Shown here: in pieces, positions 1 to 7,693 of the stretch
Layout of the letters: every line of letters begins with the position of its first letter
Position numbering within the stretch: position 1 is the stretch's first letter
From: a bacterium
GTDB lineage: Bacteria > UBP15 > UBA6099
Assembly (NCBI GenBank): GCA_029573925.1
Contig: JAKQBV010000474.1
Location: forward strand, 1 to 12,829
Length of the DNA stretch: 12,829 nt
Reading direction: 5' to 3'
The notes under the pieces: generated by a model
Database searches by the model: none
Told to the model about the DNA's origin: nothing
Seen by the model: only the letters and a program-made list of their open reading frames with translations
Translations under genes and position numbers: made by a program

Positions 1-653
1 TCCGTGACCGGGTTGGCTTCCGTGCTGACCAGCGTCTCAACAGCGTGAGTCAGGGCGTCCATCCCCGTGAACGCGGTTATCTTGGGCGGCATGGACAGCG
101 TGACCATCGGGTCGAGTATCGCCGTGTTCGGCCCGAAATAGTGGCTGACGTAACTGAGTTTCATCCCGGCCTCATGGTCTTTGATGACAGCAGCGAAAGT
201 AATCTCGCTGCCCGTTCCAGCCGTCGTGGGAACAATGAGCATCGGAGTGACGGGGCGTTCCTGAACGTAAGCGCCCTGATGGTCCGCCAGCAGGTCGCCG
301 CCCTCTTTCAGAAGGAGCGCCACCATCTTCAGCGTGTCGATGACGCTGCCGCCGCCGATGCCGACGCAGACGTCCGGCGCGGCCCCCTTCACTTTTTCGT
401 AAATGTTCTGGATATACTGCGCCCCGGAATCCTGCGGCACATCGTCGATTATTGCGACAACTTCCACGCCCGCCGACTTCAGGCTGTTTATCGCGGTGTC
501 CACGTATCCGAGTTTCCGAATGATAGCGTCCGTGACGATAAGAGCTTTGGAGCCGCCGAGCAGGCGCGCTTCGTCGCCGGCGCTTTCGAGCGTCCCCGGC
601 CCGTATATCACTTTCGTCCTGTCATGAAACTGAAAGTATTCTGAAAGAGCCAT
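1..653 (-). CDS. Iron-containing alcohol dehydrogenase (group III), C-terminus beyond window
   Basis: Likely NAD(P)H-dependent reduction of an aldehyde to an alcohol, or the reverse, at a single divalent iron; cytoplasmic. I translated the reverse strand by hand: 217 codons are present, running off the left edge. Family landmarks are visible: the N-terminal IYGPGTLES strand-loop (residues 16-24), the dinucleotide-binding GIGGGSVIDTLKM (98-110), VPTTAGTGSE (141-150), and TGMDALTHAVE (197-207), whose Asp199 and His203 are two of the four expected metal ligands. The other two His ligands would lie beyond the edge. The full protein is normally about 380-400 residues, so a little over half is seen. 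The ATG at 653 is preceded by GGAGGGG, a strong ribosome site. It starts 72 bases after the aldehyde:ferredoxin oxidoreductase stop on the same strand, so co-transcription is likely. The exact substrate cannot be told. Confidence 0.93.
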   Translation of the reverse strand, partial: MALSEYFQFHDRTKVIYGPGTLESAGDEARLLGGSKALIVTDAIIRKLGYVDTAINSLKSAGVEVVAIIDDVPQDSGAQYIQNIYEKVKGAAPDVCVGIGGGSVIDTLKMVALLLKEGGDLLADHQGAYVQERPVTPMLIVPTTAGTGSEITFAAVIKDHEAGMKLSYVSHYFGPNTAILDPMVTLSMPPKITAFTGMDALTHAVETLVSTEANPVT

Positions 654-725
654 ATTGTCCCCTCCCCGCCTCAAAGGCGAATTGCCGTTGGTTTGATATT
701 GACGCGCCGCCCGGCCGTTCCGGCG

Positions 726-2594
726 TCATACTTTCAGAGCGTCCGCCAAGTTGTTAAGTCCGATTTTTTCGAGCGTGGCGCGGGACGGCCTTCCCTGCTC
801 GTCGATGTCCCTCAACCTGTAGAAATCGGCCAGCATTGCGTCGATATCAGGAACCATTCCCGCAGCGGCTCCGTCTTCCACCGGGGTCAGGAATTTCTTC
901 GGCAGATAGTCGTCCGCCCTTGTGGCTCCCAGCAGGTTGTTTATGCCGCGCTTGAGCAGCCAAATCCTGTCCCCCGCCTCCATAAGCGCGTCCAGAGTGT
1001 ATCCGAACCCGGTGGCGGTGTTTGCCATGTCCAGATAGTCCTGCTCGTCGAACGGAATGGAAGGAAAATGGCATGTGCAGAACGCGTTTAGCAAAGCGCC
1101 GAGTTTCTGAGTCTGAATATTCGCGAACGCCTTGCCCTCTGTCTCATACTGAGGCATCTCGTCGTTGAGGCCGAGTTCCGGGTAGAACGCGAAACCGTGT
1201 TCGGCGAACATCTGGGCGGTGTTGACGTGGCAAGCGCCCCTGTTGCCCACAGCGTAGTTAAGACCCATGCCCCAGTACGGGCGCGGGTCGTGCATGGGCG
1301 CTTCGAGGCCCTTGACCTCAGCCAGAAGGTCGCCGCCCTTGCCGAGCCTGCGGGCTATCTCGCGGCTTCCCTCAGCCAGCAGGTCTCCGAAACCTTCGCG
1401 GCTTGCAATCATCGGCAGAACCGCTTTGACCTGCTCGGCGCCGCCCCACTTGAACTCCAGTCCGCCGGTGTCTTCGGCGGTGATTATCCCCTGCTCCATC
1501 GCGTCCATCACAAACGCTATCGAACCGCCGCAGGATATCGTGTCCATGCCGAGCTTGTTGCAAATCTCGTTGCATTTGGCGATATGCTCAAGGTCGGGCA
1601 CAAGCATCATGGAGCCGAACATGCCGACCGTTTCATACTCCGGCCCGGCTCCTTCCGGCATCGCGTTCGGCCCCTCGTCTATCTTCACCACTCGTTTGCA
1701 GCCCACAGGGCATCCGAAACACGCCGCTGTCTTCGTCAGGATGGTGTCCGCCATCGTCGGGCCGTTAATTTTCTCCGCGCCTTCGTCCCACGTGCCCTGA
1801 GACCAGTTTTTGATCGGCAAGTCGCCCACCATCGAGCCGAGGTCAACCGAGCCGGCCGTCCCGAAAGCGCTCATCGACTGCACCGCCACGCTTTCCTTTA
1901 TCTTCTCGGACGTTCTCGCCCTCGTCGTCTTCATCCCTTCAGGGTCGGCAAAGGCCACTCTCAGGTTGCCGGAGGCGGAAATCGCCTTCAACTTCTTGCT
2001 TCCCATGACAGCGCCAAGCCCGCAACGGCCCGCCGCGTTGCCGTCCCCGTTCATAATGTTTGCGAACTTAACAAGGTTCTCGCCAGCCGGGCCGATGCAC
2101 ATGACGGCAGGCTTCTTTCCGCCTGCGGCCACCGCGCGCGCCGCCATTTCATCTTGAACCGCATACGTGTCCCTGCCCCACAAATCCGCCGCGTCCTTTA
2201 TCTCGCATTTATTCTCCGTTATCTCGATCAAAACCGGGCCGGAAGCAGCTCCGGCAATAACCAAGCCGTCGAAACCGCATCTTTTTAGAGTGACGCCGAA
2301 ATTCCCGCCGTTGCTCGCCTCGCCGAAAAACCCGGTCAGAGGAGACCTCCCCACCACAGAGTAGCGCGTGACCGAGCCGGGGAAAGTCGAGCCGGTCAAA
2401 GGCCCGGTCATGATTATCAGCGGATTCTCCGCATCCAGCGGGTCAAGCGCCGGGTTGAGCCGCTCGAACAACAGCTTTGCCCCCATCCCCGAACCGCCCA
2501 CAAACGCTTTATAATCATCGTCAGGAACCGCGATTTCGCGGATTTCTTTTTTTGTCAGGTCGATATCAAGAATTTTATTCCAATATCCGGCCAC
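726..2594 (-). CDS. aor: Tungsten-dependent aldehyde:ferredoxin oxidoreductase
   Basis: Oxidises aldehydes to carboxylic acids with reduction of ferredoxin, or reduces acids in reverse, using a tungsten-bis-pterin and one [4Fe-4S] cluster in the cytoplasm; these cofactors are known for the family. Numbering from the GTG start (622 residues, normal for the family): the N-terminal GYWNKILDIDLT, the pterin-binding GRCGLGAVMGSKKLKAI (about 189-205), the cluster motif C-x2-C-x3-C in ACFGCPVGC (Cys292, Cys295, Cys299), GPEYET (about 317-322), LGMDTISCGG, and a distal Cys506/Cys508 in NAFCTCHF supplying the fourth ligand. The C-terminal RDIDEQGRPSRATLEKIGL is typical. An in-frame ATG at 2609 has no ribosome site, whereas the GTG at 2594 has GAGGTG five bases upstream and gives the family-typical N-terminus. 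The alcohol dehydrogenase follows 72 bases downstream. No electron-transfer or MoaD-like partner is visible here. Confidence 0.95.
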   Translation of the reverse strand: MAGYWNKILDIDLTKKEIREIAVPDDDYKAFVGGSGMGAKLLFERLNPALDPLDAENPLIIMTGPLTGSTFPGSVTRYSVVGRSPLTGFFGEASNGGNFGVTLKRCGFDGLVIAGAASGPVLIEITENKCEIKDAADLWGRDTYAVQDEMAARAVAAGGKKPAVMCIGPAGENLVKFANIMNGDGNAAGRCGLGAVMGSKKLKAISASGNLRVAFADPEGMKTTRARTSEKIKESVAVQSMSAFGTAGSVDLGSMVGDLPIKNWSQGTWDEGAEKINGPTMADTILTKTAACFGCPVGCKRVVKIDEGPNAMPEGAGPEYETVGMFGSMMLVPDLEHIAKCNEICNKLGMDTISCGGSIAFVMDAMEQGIITAEDTGGLEFKWGGAEQVKAVLPMIASREGFGDLLAEGSREIARRLGKGGDLLAEVKGLEAPMHDPRPYWGMGLNYAVGNRGACHVNTAQMFAEHGFAFYPELGLNDEMPQYETEGKAFANIQTQKLGALLNAFCTCHFPSIPFDEQDYLDMANTATGFGYTLDALMEAGDRIWLLKRGINNLLGATRADDYLPKKFLTPVEDGAAAGMVPDIDAMLADFYRLRDIDEQGRPSRATLEKIGLNNLADALKV

Positions 2595-2599
2595 ATTTA

Positions 2600-2605
2600 C
2601 ACCTC
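2600..2605 (-). promoter_or_regulatory. Ribosome binding site deciding the GTG start of aor
   Basis: On the reverse strand GAGGTG lies five bases before the GTG at 2594. It falls inside the reading frame if the upstream ATG at 2609 were used, and that ATG has no purine-rich site before it. This favours the GTG start. Confidence 0.6.
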
Positions 2606-2621
2606 GCATACGTTTTGCACA

Positions 2622-2627
2622 ATTCTA
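2622..2627 (-). promoter_or_regulatory. Possible -10 element for aor
   Basis: TAGAAT on the reverse strand matches five of six bases of the sigma70 -10 consensus, about 28 bases before the preferred GTG start. No convincing -35 hexamer lies 16-18 bases upstream. A transcript starting near 2615 would leave only a few bases before the ATG at 2609, again fitting the GTG start. This is a weak, composition-sensitive call. Confidence 0.25.
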
Positions 2628-2746
2628 CCAGAAATTGAAATAAACATCATCTTTAATTTGATTGCGGATAAGCCATTCAATAGGACGGCCCGAACAAAGC
2701 ATTGAAACGCCGAATCGCGAGTCAAGCGCTCCTGTAGGAACACTCA

Positions 2747-2845
2747 TTATTTTTTATTTTTTATTGCGATGAAGATAAAAGATCCAAGCCCGCCGACGAG
2801 AATGGCGGACATGGCGCAAAGCATCGCCCATGCTGAGGCCGGCAT
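2747..2845 (-). CDS. MetS-like small subunit of NSS-family amino-acid transporter (32 aa)
   Basis: A 32-residue single-span membrane peptide, MPASAWAMLCAMSAILVGG followed by a hydrophobic stretch and ending IKNKK. Its ATG lies one base after the TAA of the symporter, and GGGGAGGA five bases upstream (2851-2858, inside the end of the symporter gene) is an excellent ribosome site, so the two are translationally coupled. In Corynebacterium glutamicum the NSS methionine/alanine importer MetP needs a small protein, MetS. Short peptides of this type (one helix, central Gly-Gly, basic C-terminal tail) commonly follow bacterial NSS symporter genes. I infer that this peptide assembles with the adjacent symporter in the inner membrane. 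The family match is by pattern and position, not by a search. It is too short for default gene callers. Confidence 0.82.
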   Translation of the reverse strand: MPASAWAMLCAMSAILVGGLGSFIFIAIKNKK

Positions 2846-2846
2846 G

Positions 2847-4328
2847 TTATTCCTCCCCTGTCTCTTTTGATCTGACGAGCGAGAGCGCCACTGCTATTAT
2901 CAATACGAGGGCCAGCAGTCCCCAGCCGCCCGCGAACTGCGCCCACCCCGGATATCCTTCATAAGGCTTTTTCACAAGCTGTATCAGGGTTTGTATGAAC
3001 ATGGCCGTAAGCGCGGCGGGGGTTATGATTTTTATGCAGATGTCCCACCACGGGCCGACTTTGAAATCGGAAGTCGCGTTTACGTGTTCCCTGAGTTTTT
3101 TTGCGCCGAACACGTAACCGACGATGAGGCATTCCAGCACGCCCACCACCGCAAGTCCGTATTGCGTGAAGTAGTAATCTATGATGTCCAGCCAGTACAG
3201 GCCCGCGTGTGTGGTGTAGATGACGCCGACGGCGAACGCGATGAAGGAAATGACAGCGTTGACGACGATGCGGGCGTGTTTCCATTTATCCATAGCGCCG
3301 GCCACTCCGGCTTCGACGAGAGAAAAGGCGGAGTCTATGCCGAGAGTGAGAAGGAGAAGGAAAAAGAGGACGCCGAACGCCGCTGCCCAGAAAGGCAACA
3401 TGCCGATAATGGCTGGGAATGTGACAAAGGCGAGTCCGGGGCCGCTAGACACCACTTCGGTGACGGGTTTGCCTGTGGAGAAGGCTAGATATCCGAGCGC
3501 GGAGAAGACCGCCAGACCTGCGATGAAACTGATAAGCGCGTCTGCGAAGCTGCTGATGAACGCGTTGTTTACGATGTCGCTGTCTTTCGGCAGAAAACTG
3601 GCGTAGGCTATCATCACGCCGAACCCGATGCTCAATGAGAAGAACACCTGACCATAAGCGGCAAGCCAGACTTTCGGATTTGCCAGAGCGGAAAAATCTG
3701 GGGTGAGAAAGAATTTGAGTCCTTCGACCGCGCCGGGCAGCGTGACGCCCCGAACGATGAATATGACTAACAATACGATGGGTACGGGCACTGTGAGCAG
3801 GACGACTTTGCCGACAGTTTCCACGCCTTTGAAAATGCAGAAGAAGACGCACAGCCAGCACAGGAATAGTCCCAATAACACTATCGGCACTATTCCGCCG
3901 ATTTCTCCTATGCCTCCTGACAGATTCAGGAAATCTTTAAAGAAGAATGCGTTTGAATCGGCGCCCCACGCTAAATCTATCGAGTAATACAGGTAGCTGA
4001 AACACCATCCCATGACCACGCCGTAGTAAGTCATGACCATGAGGCCTATCAGGACGGCGAACCAGCCTATCCACTCGTACTTTTTCCTTATTTCGGCGAA
4101 TGCCATGGGCGCTGATTTTCCCATTTTATGGCCGAGGCCGAACTCTAAAATCAAAAGAGGCACGCCTGCTGTGAGCAAAGCAACCATGTATGGGATGAGG
4201 AACGCGCCGCCGCCGTTGGAGTAACAGACATAAGGGAATCGCCATATATTGCCAAGCCCGACGGCGGAGCCGACCACGGCCATGATGAAAACGATTCTGT
4301 TGTCCCAGAAACCGCGTTTTTCCGTCAT
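2847..4328 (-). CDS. Sodium-dependent neurotransmitter:sodium symporter (NSS/LeuT-fold) amino-acid transporter
   Basis: Imports an amino acid together with Na+ across the cytoplasmic membrane. The protein has 493 residues. The N-terminal MTEKRGFWDNR leads into the signature VGSAVGLGNIWRFPY of unwound helix TM1 (about residues 18-32), which holds sodium and substrate in LeuT. GGGAFLIPY follows, and about 12 hydrophobic helices can be counted in total. The unwound TM6 region is SLSIGFGVMIAYASF. The ATG at 4328 was chosen because GGAGG (4333-4337) lies four bases upstream and the protein then starts as relatives do; the frame extends upstream to 4442 without such a site. A MetS-like small subunit follows after one base. 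In characterised relatives substrates include methionine, alanine, tyrosine or tryptophan; which applies here cannot be told. Adjacency to aspartate kinase is only a hint of an aspartate-family (methionine) link. Confidence 0.94.
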   Translation of the reverse strand: MTEKRGFWDNRIVFIMAVVGSAVGLGNIWRFPYVCYSNGGGAFLIPYMVALLTAGVPLLILEFGLGHKMGKSAPMAFAEIRKKYEWIGWFAVLIGLMVMTYYGVVMGWCFSYLYYSIDLAWGADSNAFFFKDFLNLSGGIGEIGGIVPIVLLGLFLCWLCVFFCIFKGVETVGKVVLLTVPVPIVLLVIFIVRGVTLPGAVEGLKFFLTPDFSALANPKVWLAAYGQVFFSLSIGFGVMIAYASFLPKDSDIVNNAFISSFADALISFIAGLAVFSALGYLAFSTGKPVTEVVSSGPGLAFVTFPAIIGMLPFWAAAFGVLFFLLLLTLGIDSAFSLVEAGVAGAMDKWKHARIVVNAVISFIAFAVGVIYTTHAGLYWLDIIDYYFTQYGLAVVGVLECLIVGYVFGAKKLREHVNATSDFKVGPWWDICIKIITPAALTAMFIQTLIQLVKKPYEGYPGWAQFAGGWGLLALVLIIAVALSLVRSKETGEE

Positions 4329-4414
4329 GTCGCCTCCGAGGATTCGAGTTCGCGTTTTGGCGGGCGCGCTTTGCTGTGTTCCTTCCCGCCCTTTTTCTTC
4401 GCCCAGATTTCGGC

Positions 4415-4442
4415 ATTTTACACTGAACGAAAGAAAAATCAA
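4415..4442 (-). promoter_or_regulatory. Sigma70-type promoter for the symporter/small-subunit pair
   Basis: On the reverse strand TTGATT (4442-4437) and TAAAAT (4420-4415) are separated by 16 bases, giving a predicted start near 4408 and an untranslated leader of about 80 bases before the ATG at 4328. No riboswitch-like fold was recognised in that leader. Confidence 0.5.
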
Positions 4443-4481
4443 ACTGAAGATGAATGCTCATGGGTAAAAAGATTGAAAAAA

Positions 4482-4518
4482 AACCTTTGAAAAGGGTTGC
4501 TTTCCCAAACCCTTTTTC
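4482..4518 (-). terminator. Second hairpin/T-run downstream of aspartate kinase, possible backup terminator
   Basis: Read on the reverse strand, AAAAGGGTT and AACCCTTTT form a 9-bp stem around a 9-base loop. The same AACCCTTTT arm can instead pair, with one bulge, to AAAGGTT, which runs straight into a tract of T residues (complement of the A-tract around 4476-4483). The segment also carries a direct repeat of GTTTGGGAAA. It lies 30 bases beyond the main aspartate kinase terminator and upstream of the predicted symporter promoter, so a fail-safe terminator is the simplest reading; a dispersed intergenic repeat is the alternative. Confidence 0.45.
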
Positions 4519-4547
4519 CCAAACTTTTTGAACTATTTATTTGGTGT

Positions 4548-4578
4548 AAAAAAGCCCGGAGGGGATTGCTCCGGGCTT
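4548..4578 (-). terminator. Rho-independent terminator of aspartate kinase
   Basis: On the reverse strand AAGCCCGGAG and CTCCGGGCTT form a perfect 10-bp stem (4578-4569 with 4561-4552) around a 7-base loop, and the descending arm continues into six T residues (4553-4548). It lies 29 bases after the aspartate kinase stop. The plus-strand side lacks a T-run, so it acts in one direction. Confidence 0.9.
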
Positions 4579-4607
4579 ATTGGGTTTCGGTGTGAGAGGC
4601 AAATATT

Positions 4608-6011
4608 TTATGCGAAAAATGTCTTGTACAGGGAGCGGACGGCGTCGCCGACTCTGTTTTCCATGACGCCGAAGACAATGCTTATTTCAGATGCGCCCTG
4701 AGAAATCATTTCGATGTTGGCTGAAGCGGATGCGAAGGCTGCTGTGGCTTTGGCTGCTGTGCCGACGCTTTCCTTCATGCCCTCTCCCACTATGGCGATC
4801 ATAGCCAGCCCGGTGTCGGCCTTAACGATATCCGGGGCTGGGTTCAATTTCGATTTGATGTCTTCCAGCAACCCGACGACCGTCGCTTTGTTGGCTGCCG
4901 CTATCTCTTGATTGATGGATTTTGTTTTCGGATCGTATTCCTTCGGGAGCCTGATGACGACCGAAATGCTGTCGATGCTGGAAGGGGTGTGTTCGTATGA
5001 TAGGCCCCTTTTCTCGATGATGTGGAGCAGCTTGCGGCCATAGCCGATTTCGCGGTTCATGAGGTGCTTTTCAACGTTGAAGCTGACAAAGTTCGTGTCC
5101 GCCGCGATGCCGACCACGCAGTTGTCGTCCTGTTTCCTGTCGTTGACGATTTTAGTGAAAGTGTCCCTGCCGTCGGAATGTCTGACGAGGATAGGGATGT
5201 CCGGGGCGCGCTCTACGAGCGGGCGAATGGCTTCGTCGTGGAACACGGAGAAACCGGAATATGTCAGTTCGCGGAGTTCTCTGAAAGTAAGCTCGGAGAT
5301 GAGGCGCGGATTGTCAACAATGCCGGGGTCGGCGGCGCAGATTCCGGGCACGTCCGAGAAATTCTCATAAGCTTCGGCTTTGACGGCGGCGGCGATGATT
5401 GAGCCGGAAAGGTCTGAGCCGCCTCTGCTGAATGTGGCGATGGAGCCTCTGCTGGTTCCTCCGTAGAAACCGGGAACTACAGTTATGCCGTCGTAGTTGG
5501 CCAGCTTTGACAATTTTTTATAGCAACCGTTTGTCTGGCGGGCGTTGCCGTATTCGGTGGTGACGGACATGCCCGCCTCGCGCGGGTCGATAAACTTCGC
5601 TTTCTTGCCTCTCGCCGAGAAAGCGGCGGCCATTATCCTCGCGCACCACTCTTCGCCGTACGCCTTCACCGCATCGAGGCGCATTTCCTTCTGCGAGGCG
5701 TCCATCGCCAGACGACCCATGATATCGGCTTCCGCCCCGGAGACGCATTGCGTTCCGGCGCCGACGCCTTCGGCTATCTCAGCCAGCCGCGCGCAGATGT
5801 CTTCGACGAAGCCCTTGGATTCGGTAGAGCCGGGAACCGCTTTGGCGGCCTTTATCAAGAGGTCAGTCACCTTGGTGTCGCCCTTGAATCTTGCGCCGGG
5901 GGCGGACACCACGATAATCTTCCGCCTGTCGTCGCTTTCGATTGTGTTCATCACCATGTTGAAGTTCGCCGCGTTAGCCAGCGAGCTGCCGCCGAATTTC
6001 GCCACTATCAT
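4608..6011 (-). CDS. lysC: Aspartate kinase with C-terminal ACT regulatory domains
   Basis: Phosphorylates L-aspartate with ATP, the first committed step to lysine, threonine, methionine and diaminopimelate; cytoplasmic. The protein has 467 residues from the ATG at 6011. Visible are the kinase motif KFGGSS (about 5-10), VVSAPG, the substrate region GFYGGTSRGSIATFSRGGSDLSG (about 184-206), and the DVPGICAADPGIV and YSGFSVFHDEAIRPL segments, all diagnostic. Two ACT domains follow from about residue 310; SASANIEMISQGASEISIVF near the end is the classic effector-binding strand-loop, so allosteric feedback by lysine and/or threonine is expected. A GTG at 6020 extends the frame by three residues, but the GGGAG site (6026-6022) lies one base from it and ten bases from the ATG, so the ATG is preferred. 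It appears monocistronic with its own terminator. The isozyme (lysC versus another paralogue) cannot be assigned with certainty. Confidence 0.95.
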   Translation of the reverse strand: MIVAKFGGSSLANAANFNMVMNTIESDDRRKIIVVSAPGARFKGDTKVTDLLIKAAKAVPGSTESKGFVEDICARLAEIAEGVGAGTQCVSGAEADIMGRLAMDASQKEMRLDAVKAYGEEWCARIMAAAFSARGKKAKFIDPREAGMSVTTEYGNARQTNGCYKKLSKLANYDGITVVPGFYGGTSRGSIATFSRGGSDLSGSIIAAAVKAEAYENFSDVPGICAADPGIVDNPRLISELTFRELRELTYSGFSVFHDEAIRPLVERAPDIPILVRHSDGRDTFTKIVNDRKQDDNCVVGIAADTNFVSFNVEKHLMNREIGYGRKLLHIIEKRGLSYEHTPSSIDSISVVIRLPKEYDPKTKSINQEIAAANKATVVGLLEDIKSKLNPAPDIVKADTGLAMIAIVGEGMKESVGTAAKATAAFASASANIEMISQGASEISIVFGVMENRVGDAVRSLYKTFFA

Positions 6012-6043
6012 TTCCGCCACGCTCCCACATTTAAACTTCCGAT

Positions 6044-6072
6044 ATTATGAATGATGAGAAGACTTTTTTAAA
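6044..6072 (-). promoter_or_regulatory. Candidate promoter for aspartate kinase
   Basis: On the reverse strand a weak -35 TTTAAA (6072-6067) and a good -10 CATAAT (6049-6044) are 17 bases apart, predicting a start near 6037 and a leader of about 25 bases. Such a short leader leaves no room for a lysine riboswitch or T-box, so control is probably at the protein level. Confidence 0.35.
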
Positions 6073-6163
6073 TAGCGGGACGGCGCGAAATCCGCGCGGC
6101 CCGCAGAGCCATGCTTCGATAATCGCAAGCGATTCGAGCGGATTCGCAATCTGAATATTTTAT

Positions 6164-6193
6164 TTGCTTCTATAACGCGCGTTTTGATATAAT
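6164..6193 (+). promoter_or_regulatory. Sigma70-type promoter of the thiolase/DUF35 operon
   Basis: TTGCTT (6164-6169) and a perfect TATAAT (6188-6193) are 18 bases apart, predicting transcription from about 6200 and a 65-base leader. The leader contains a small hairpin (CGTTC / GAACG around CTCCGGC) and then AAGGAG (6253-6258) seven bases before the thiolase ATG. The 254-base gap between the divergent aspartate kinase and thiolase genes shows nothing else. Confidence 0.6.
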
Positions 6194-6265
6194 GGCTTTC
6201 GTTCCTCCGGCGAACGGAATGAACACAGACTCTTTCGACGCAAAAAAAATGAAAGGAGCGCATAG

Positions 6266-7693
6266 ATGATTAAATTCAGCAAGCAGCAGTTGAAGATTCC
6301 GAAAATGATGCGGCCGGTGTATCTGGTGACGGGCGGTATGTCCGAATTCCGGCGCGCGTTTCCGGAGAAAAGGACAGAGGAATTGTGCGTGGAAGCGCTG
6401 ACGATGGCGGCGGAGATGATAAACATGAGTCCCGCCGAATTGAAGAGCTATATCCACACATGCTATTACGGGCATTTCGCGGATCACTTCGGGGATCAGT
6501 TGCTCGGCGAATCCGTGATACACGACAGGCTCGGGCTTGATCCGCTCGGGAATATCGGAGTAAAAACGGGCGGCGCCACCGGCGGCTCCACTTTGTGGGA
6601 AGCAGTCAAAGCAGTCGCTTCAGGATATTCGGACTGCGCGCTGGCTCTCGGCTGGGAACGCATGGACGAAGTTCCGACTGACGAAGGAAACCACCTTATC
6701 TCCTGCGCCGCAGACAAAGACTGGGAAACCCCGCTGGGCCACATCTACACCGGCTATTACGCGGTTATGGCTCAGAAATACTGGCAGGTGTATGGAAAAT
6801 CAGAAGACTCCTTCCGCAAAACAATGGCCGAAATCGCGGTCAAAAACAGAGGCTACGCGTACCACAACCCGTTTGCTCAGGGCGGAATGAAAATCACCGT
6901 GGAAGACGTTCTCAAATCGCCGGTGGTTGCGTATCCGCTACGCGCTCTTGACGCCTGCCTGATGAGCGTCGGCTCCGCATGCTGCATCGTGGCAGACGAG
7001 AAAACGGCGTTCAAGATGTGCAAGAACCCGCTGTTGGTCTATGTCGCCGCCGGAACTCACACTCTGCGACCCGCAGACCGCAGAGACATGGAAATACCTC
7101 TGCTTCCCAACGAAACCAAGAACACTTACAAAGACCTCGACAAGCGGTTCCCCGGCGGAGAACTGTATCCGGGATTCACCGGCTTCTTGGCCGCCCGCAT
7201 GGCTTGTTACTACGCGTACAGGATGGCCGGCGTTTACGACCCGTGCGAGGATCTCGACCTTGTTGAACTGCACGACGCTTTCACCATCAGCGACATCCAG
7301 AGCTACGAAGACGTGGGGATAAGGCCGTATGGCGAAGGCCGCACCTATGTCGAATCCGGCGACTGCTATGTGACCAATCCGAAAACGGGCAAGCCCGGAA
7401 AACTCCCGGCGAACCCCTCTGGCGGCCTCATCGGCTGCATGCACGCTGTCGGCGCCACCGGCCTGATGCAGGTGTGCGAGCTGATGCTTCAAATCTGGGG
7501 CAGACACGCCGAAGTACACGGCGACGCCAAACGCTGGAAGTCATTCGGCAAGACCAAGCCAAAAGACTGGAAAGACCTTCAGGTCAAAGGCGCGAAACGC
7601 GGTCTGGCAATCAGCCACGCCGGCGTCGGCTCTCACGTCACCGCCACCATCCTCGTTGACCCGAAACACCAGTTGAAAGGAGGCAAAGCCTGA
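6266..7693 (+). CDS. SCP2-type thiolase-fold protein lacking the nucleophilic cysteine
   Basis: This 475-residue protein has the thiolase fold of the SCP2/acetyl-CoA acetyltransferase branch. Conserved segments are ASGYSDCALALGWERM (118-133), the His motif ELHDAFTISD (334-343), the signature LPANPSGGLIGCMHAVGATG (380-399) with His393, and SHAGVGSHVTATIL (450-463). At the usual nucleophile loop (N-C-A-T-G in SCP2 thiolases) it reads TGGATGG, so Gly103 (GGC at 6572-6574) sits where the acyl-accepting Cys belongs. Classical thiolysis or Claisen condensation by an acyl-enzyme is therefore unlikely. Thiolase-fold aldolases such as Ltp2, which partner with DUF35 proteins, work without that Cys and cleave beta-hydroxyacyl-CoA. 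I infer an aldolase/lyase-like or other acyl-CoA role. The start is supported by AAGGAG seven bases upstream, and the stop overlaps the DUF35 start by one base, implying a complex. The substrate is unknown. Confidence 0.88.
   Translation: MIKFSKQQLKIPKMMRPVYLVTGGMSEFRRAFPEKRTEELCVEALTMAAEMINMSPAELKSYIHTCYYGHFADHFGDQLLGESVIHDRLGLDPLGNIGVKTGGATGGSTLWEAVKAVASGYSDCALALGWERMDEVPTDEGNHLISCAADKDWETPLGHIYTGYYAVMAQKYWQVYGKSEDSFRKTMAEIAVKNRGYAYHNPFAQGGMKITVEDVLKSPVVAYPLRALDACLMSVGSACCIVADEKTAFKMCKNPLLVYVAAGTHTLRPADRRDMEIPLLPNETKNTYKDLDKRFPGGELYPGFTGFLAARMACYYAYRMAGVYDPCEDLDLVELHDAFTISDIQSYEDVGIRPYGEGRTYVESGDCYVTNPKTGKPGKLPANPSGGLIGCMHAVGATGLMQVCELMLQIWGRHAEVHGDAKRWKSFGKTKPKDWKDLQVKGAKRGLAISHAGVGSHVTATILVDPKHQLKGGKA

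Noticed and set aside
45..644. 199-codon plus-strand frame at the left end
   Set aside because: The minus strand encodes the iron alcohol dehydrogenase with GGGSVIDTLKM and PTTAGTGSE motifs; the plus frame is its shadow.
1197..2288. 363-codon open frame on the plus strand opposite the aldehyde oxidoreductase
   Set aside because: It is antisense to a gene with clear family motifs, has no ribosome site, and its translation (Arg/His-rich, no domain) looks like a shadow frame.
4476..4530. Attenuator or riboswitch controlling the symporter
   Set aside because: The best symporter promoter (4442-4415) lies downstream of this structure on the minus strand, so it would not be part of the symporter message.
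6012..6043. Lysine riboswitch or T-box upstream of aspartate kinase
   Set aside because: The predicted leader is only about 25 bases, and no conserved riboswitch elements are visible in the gap.
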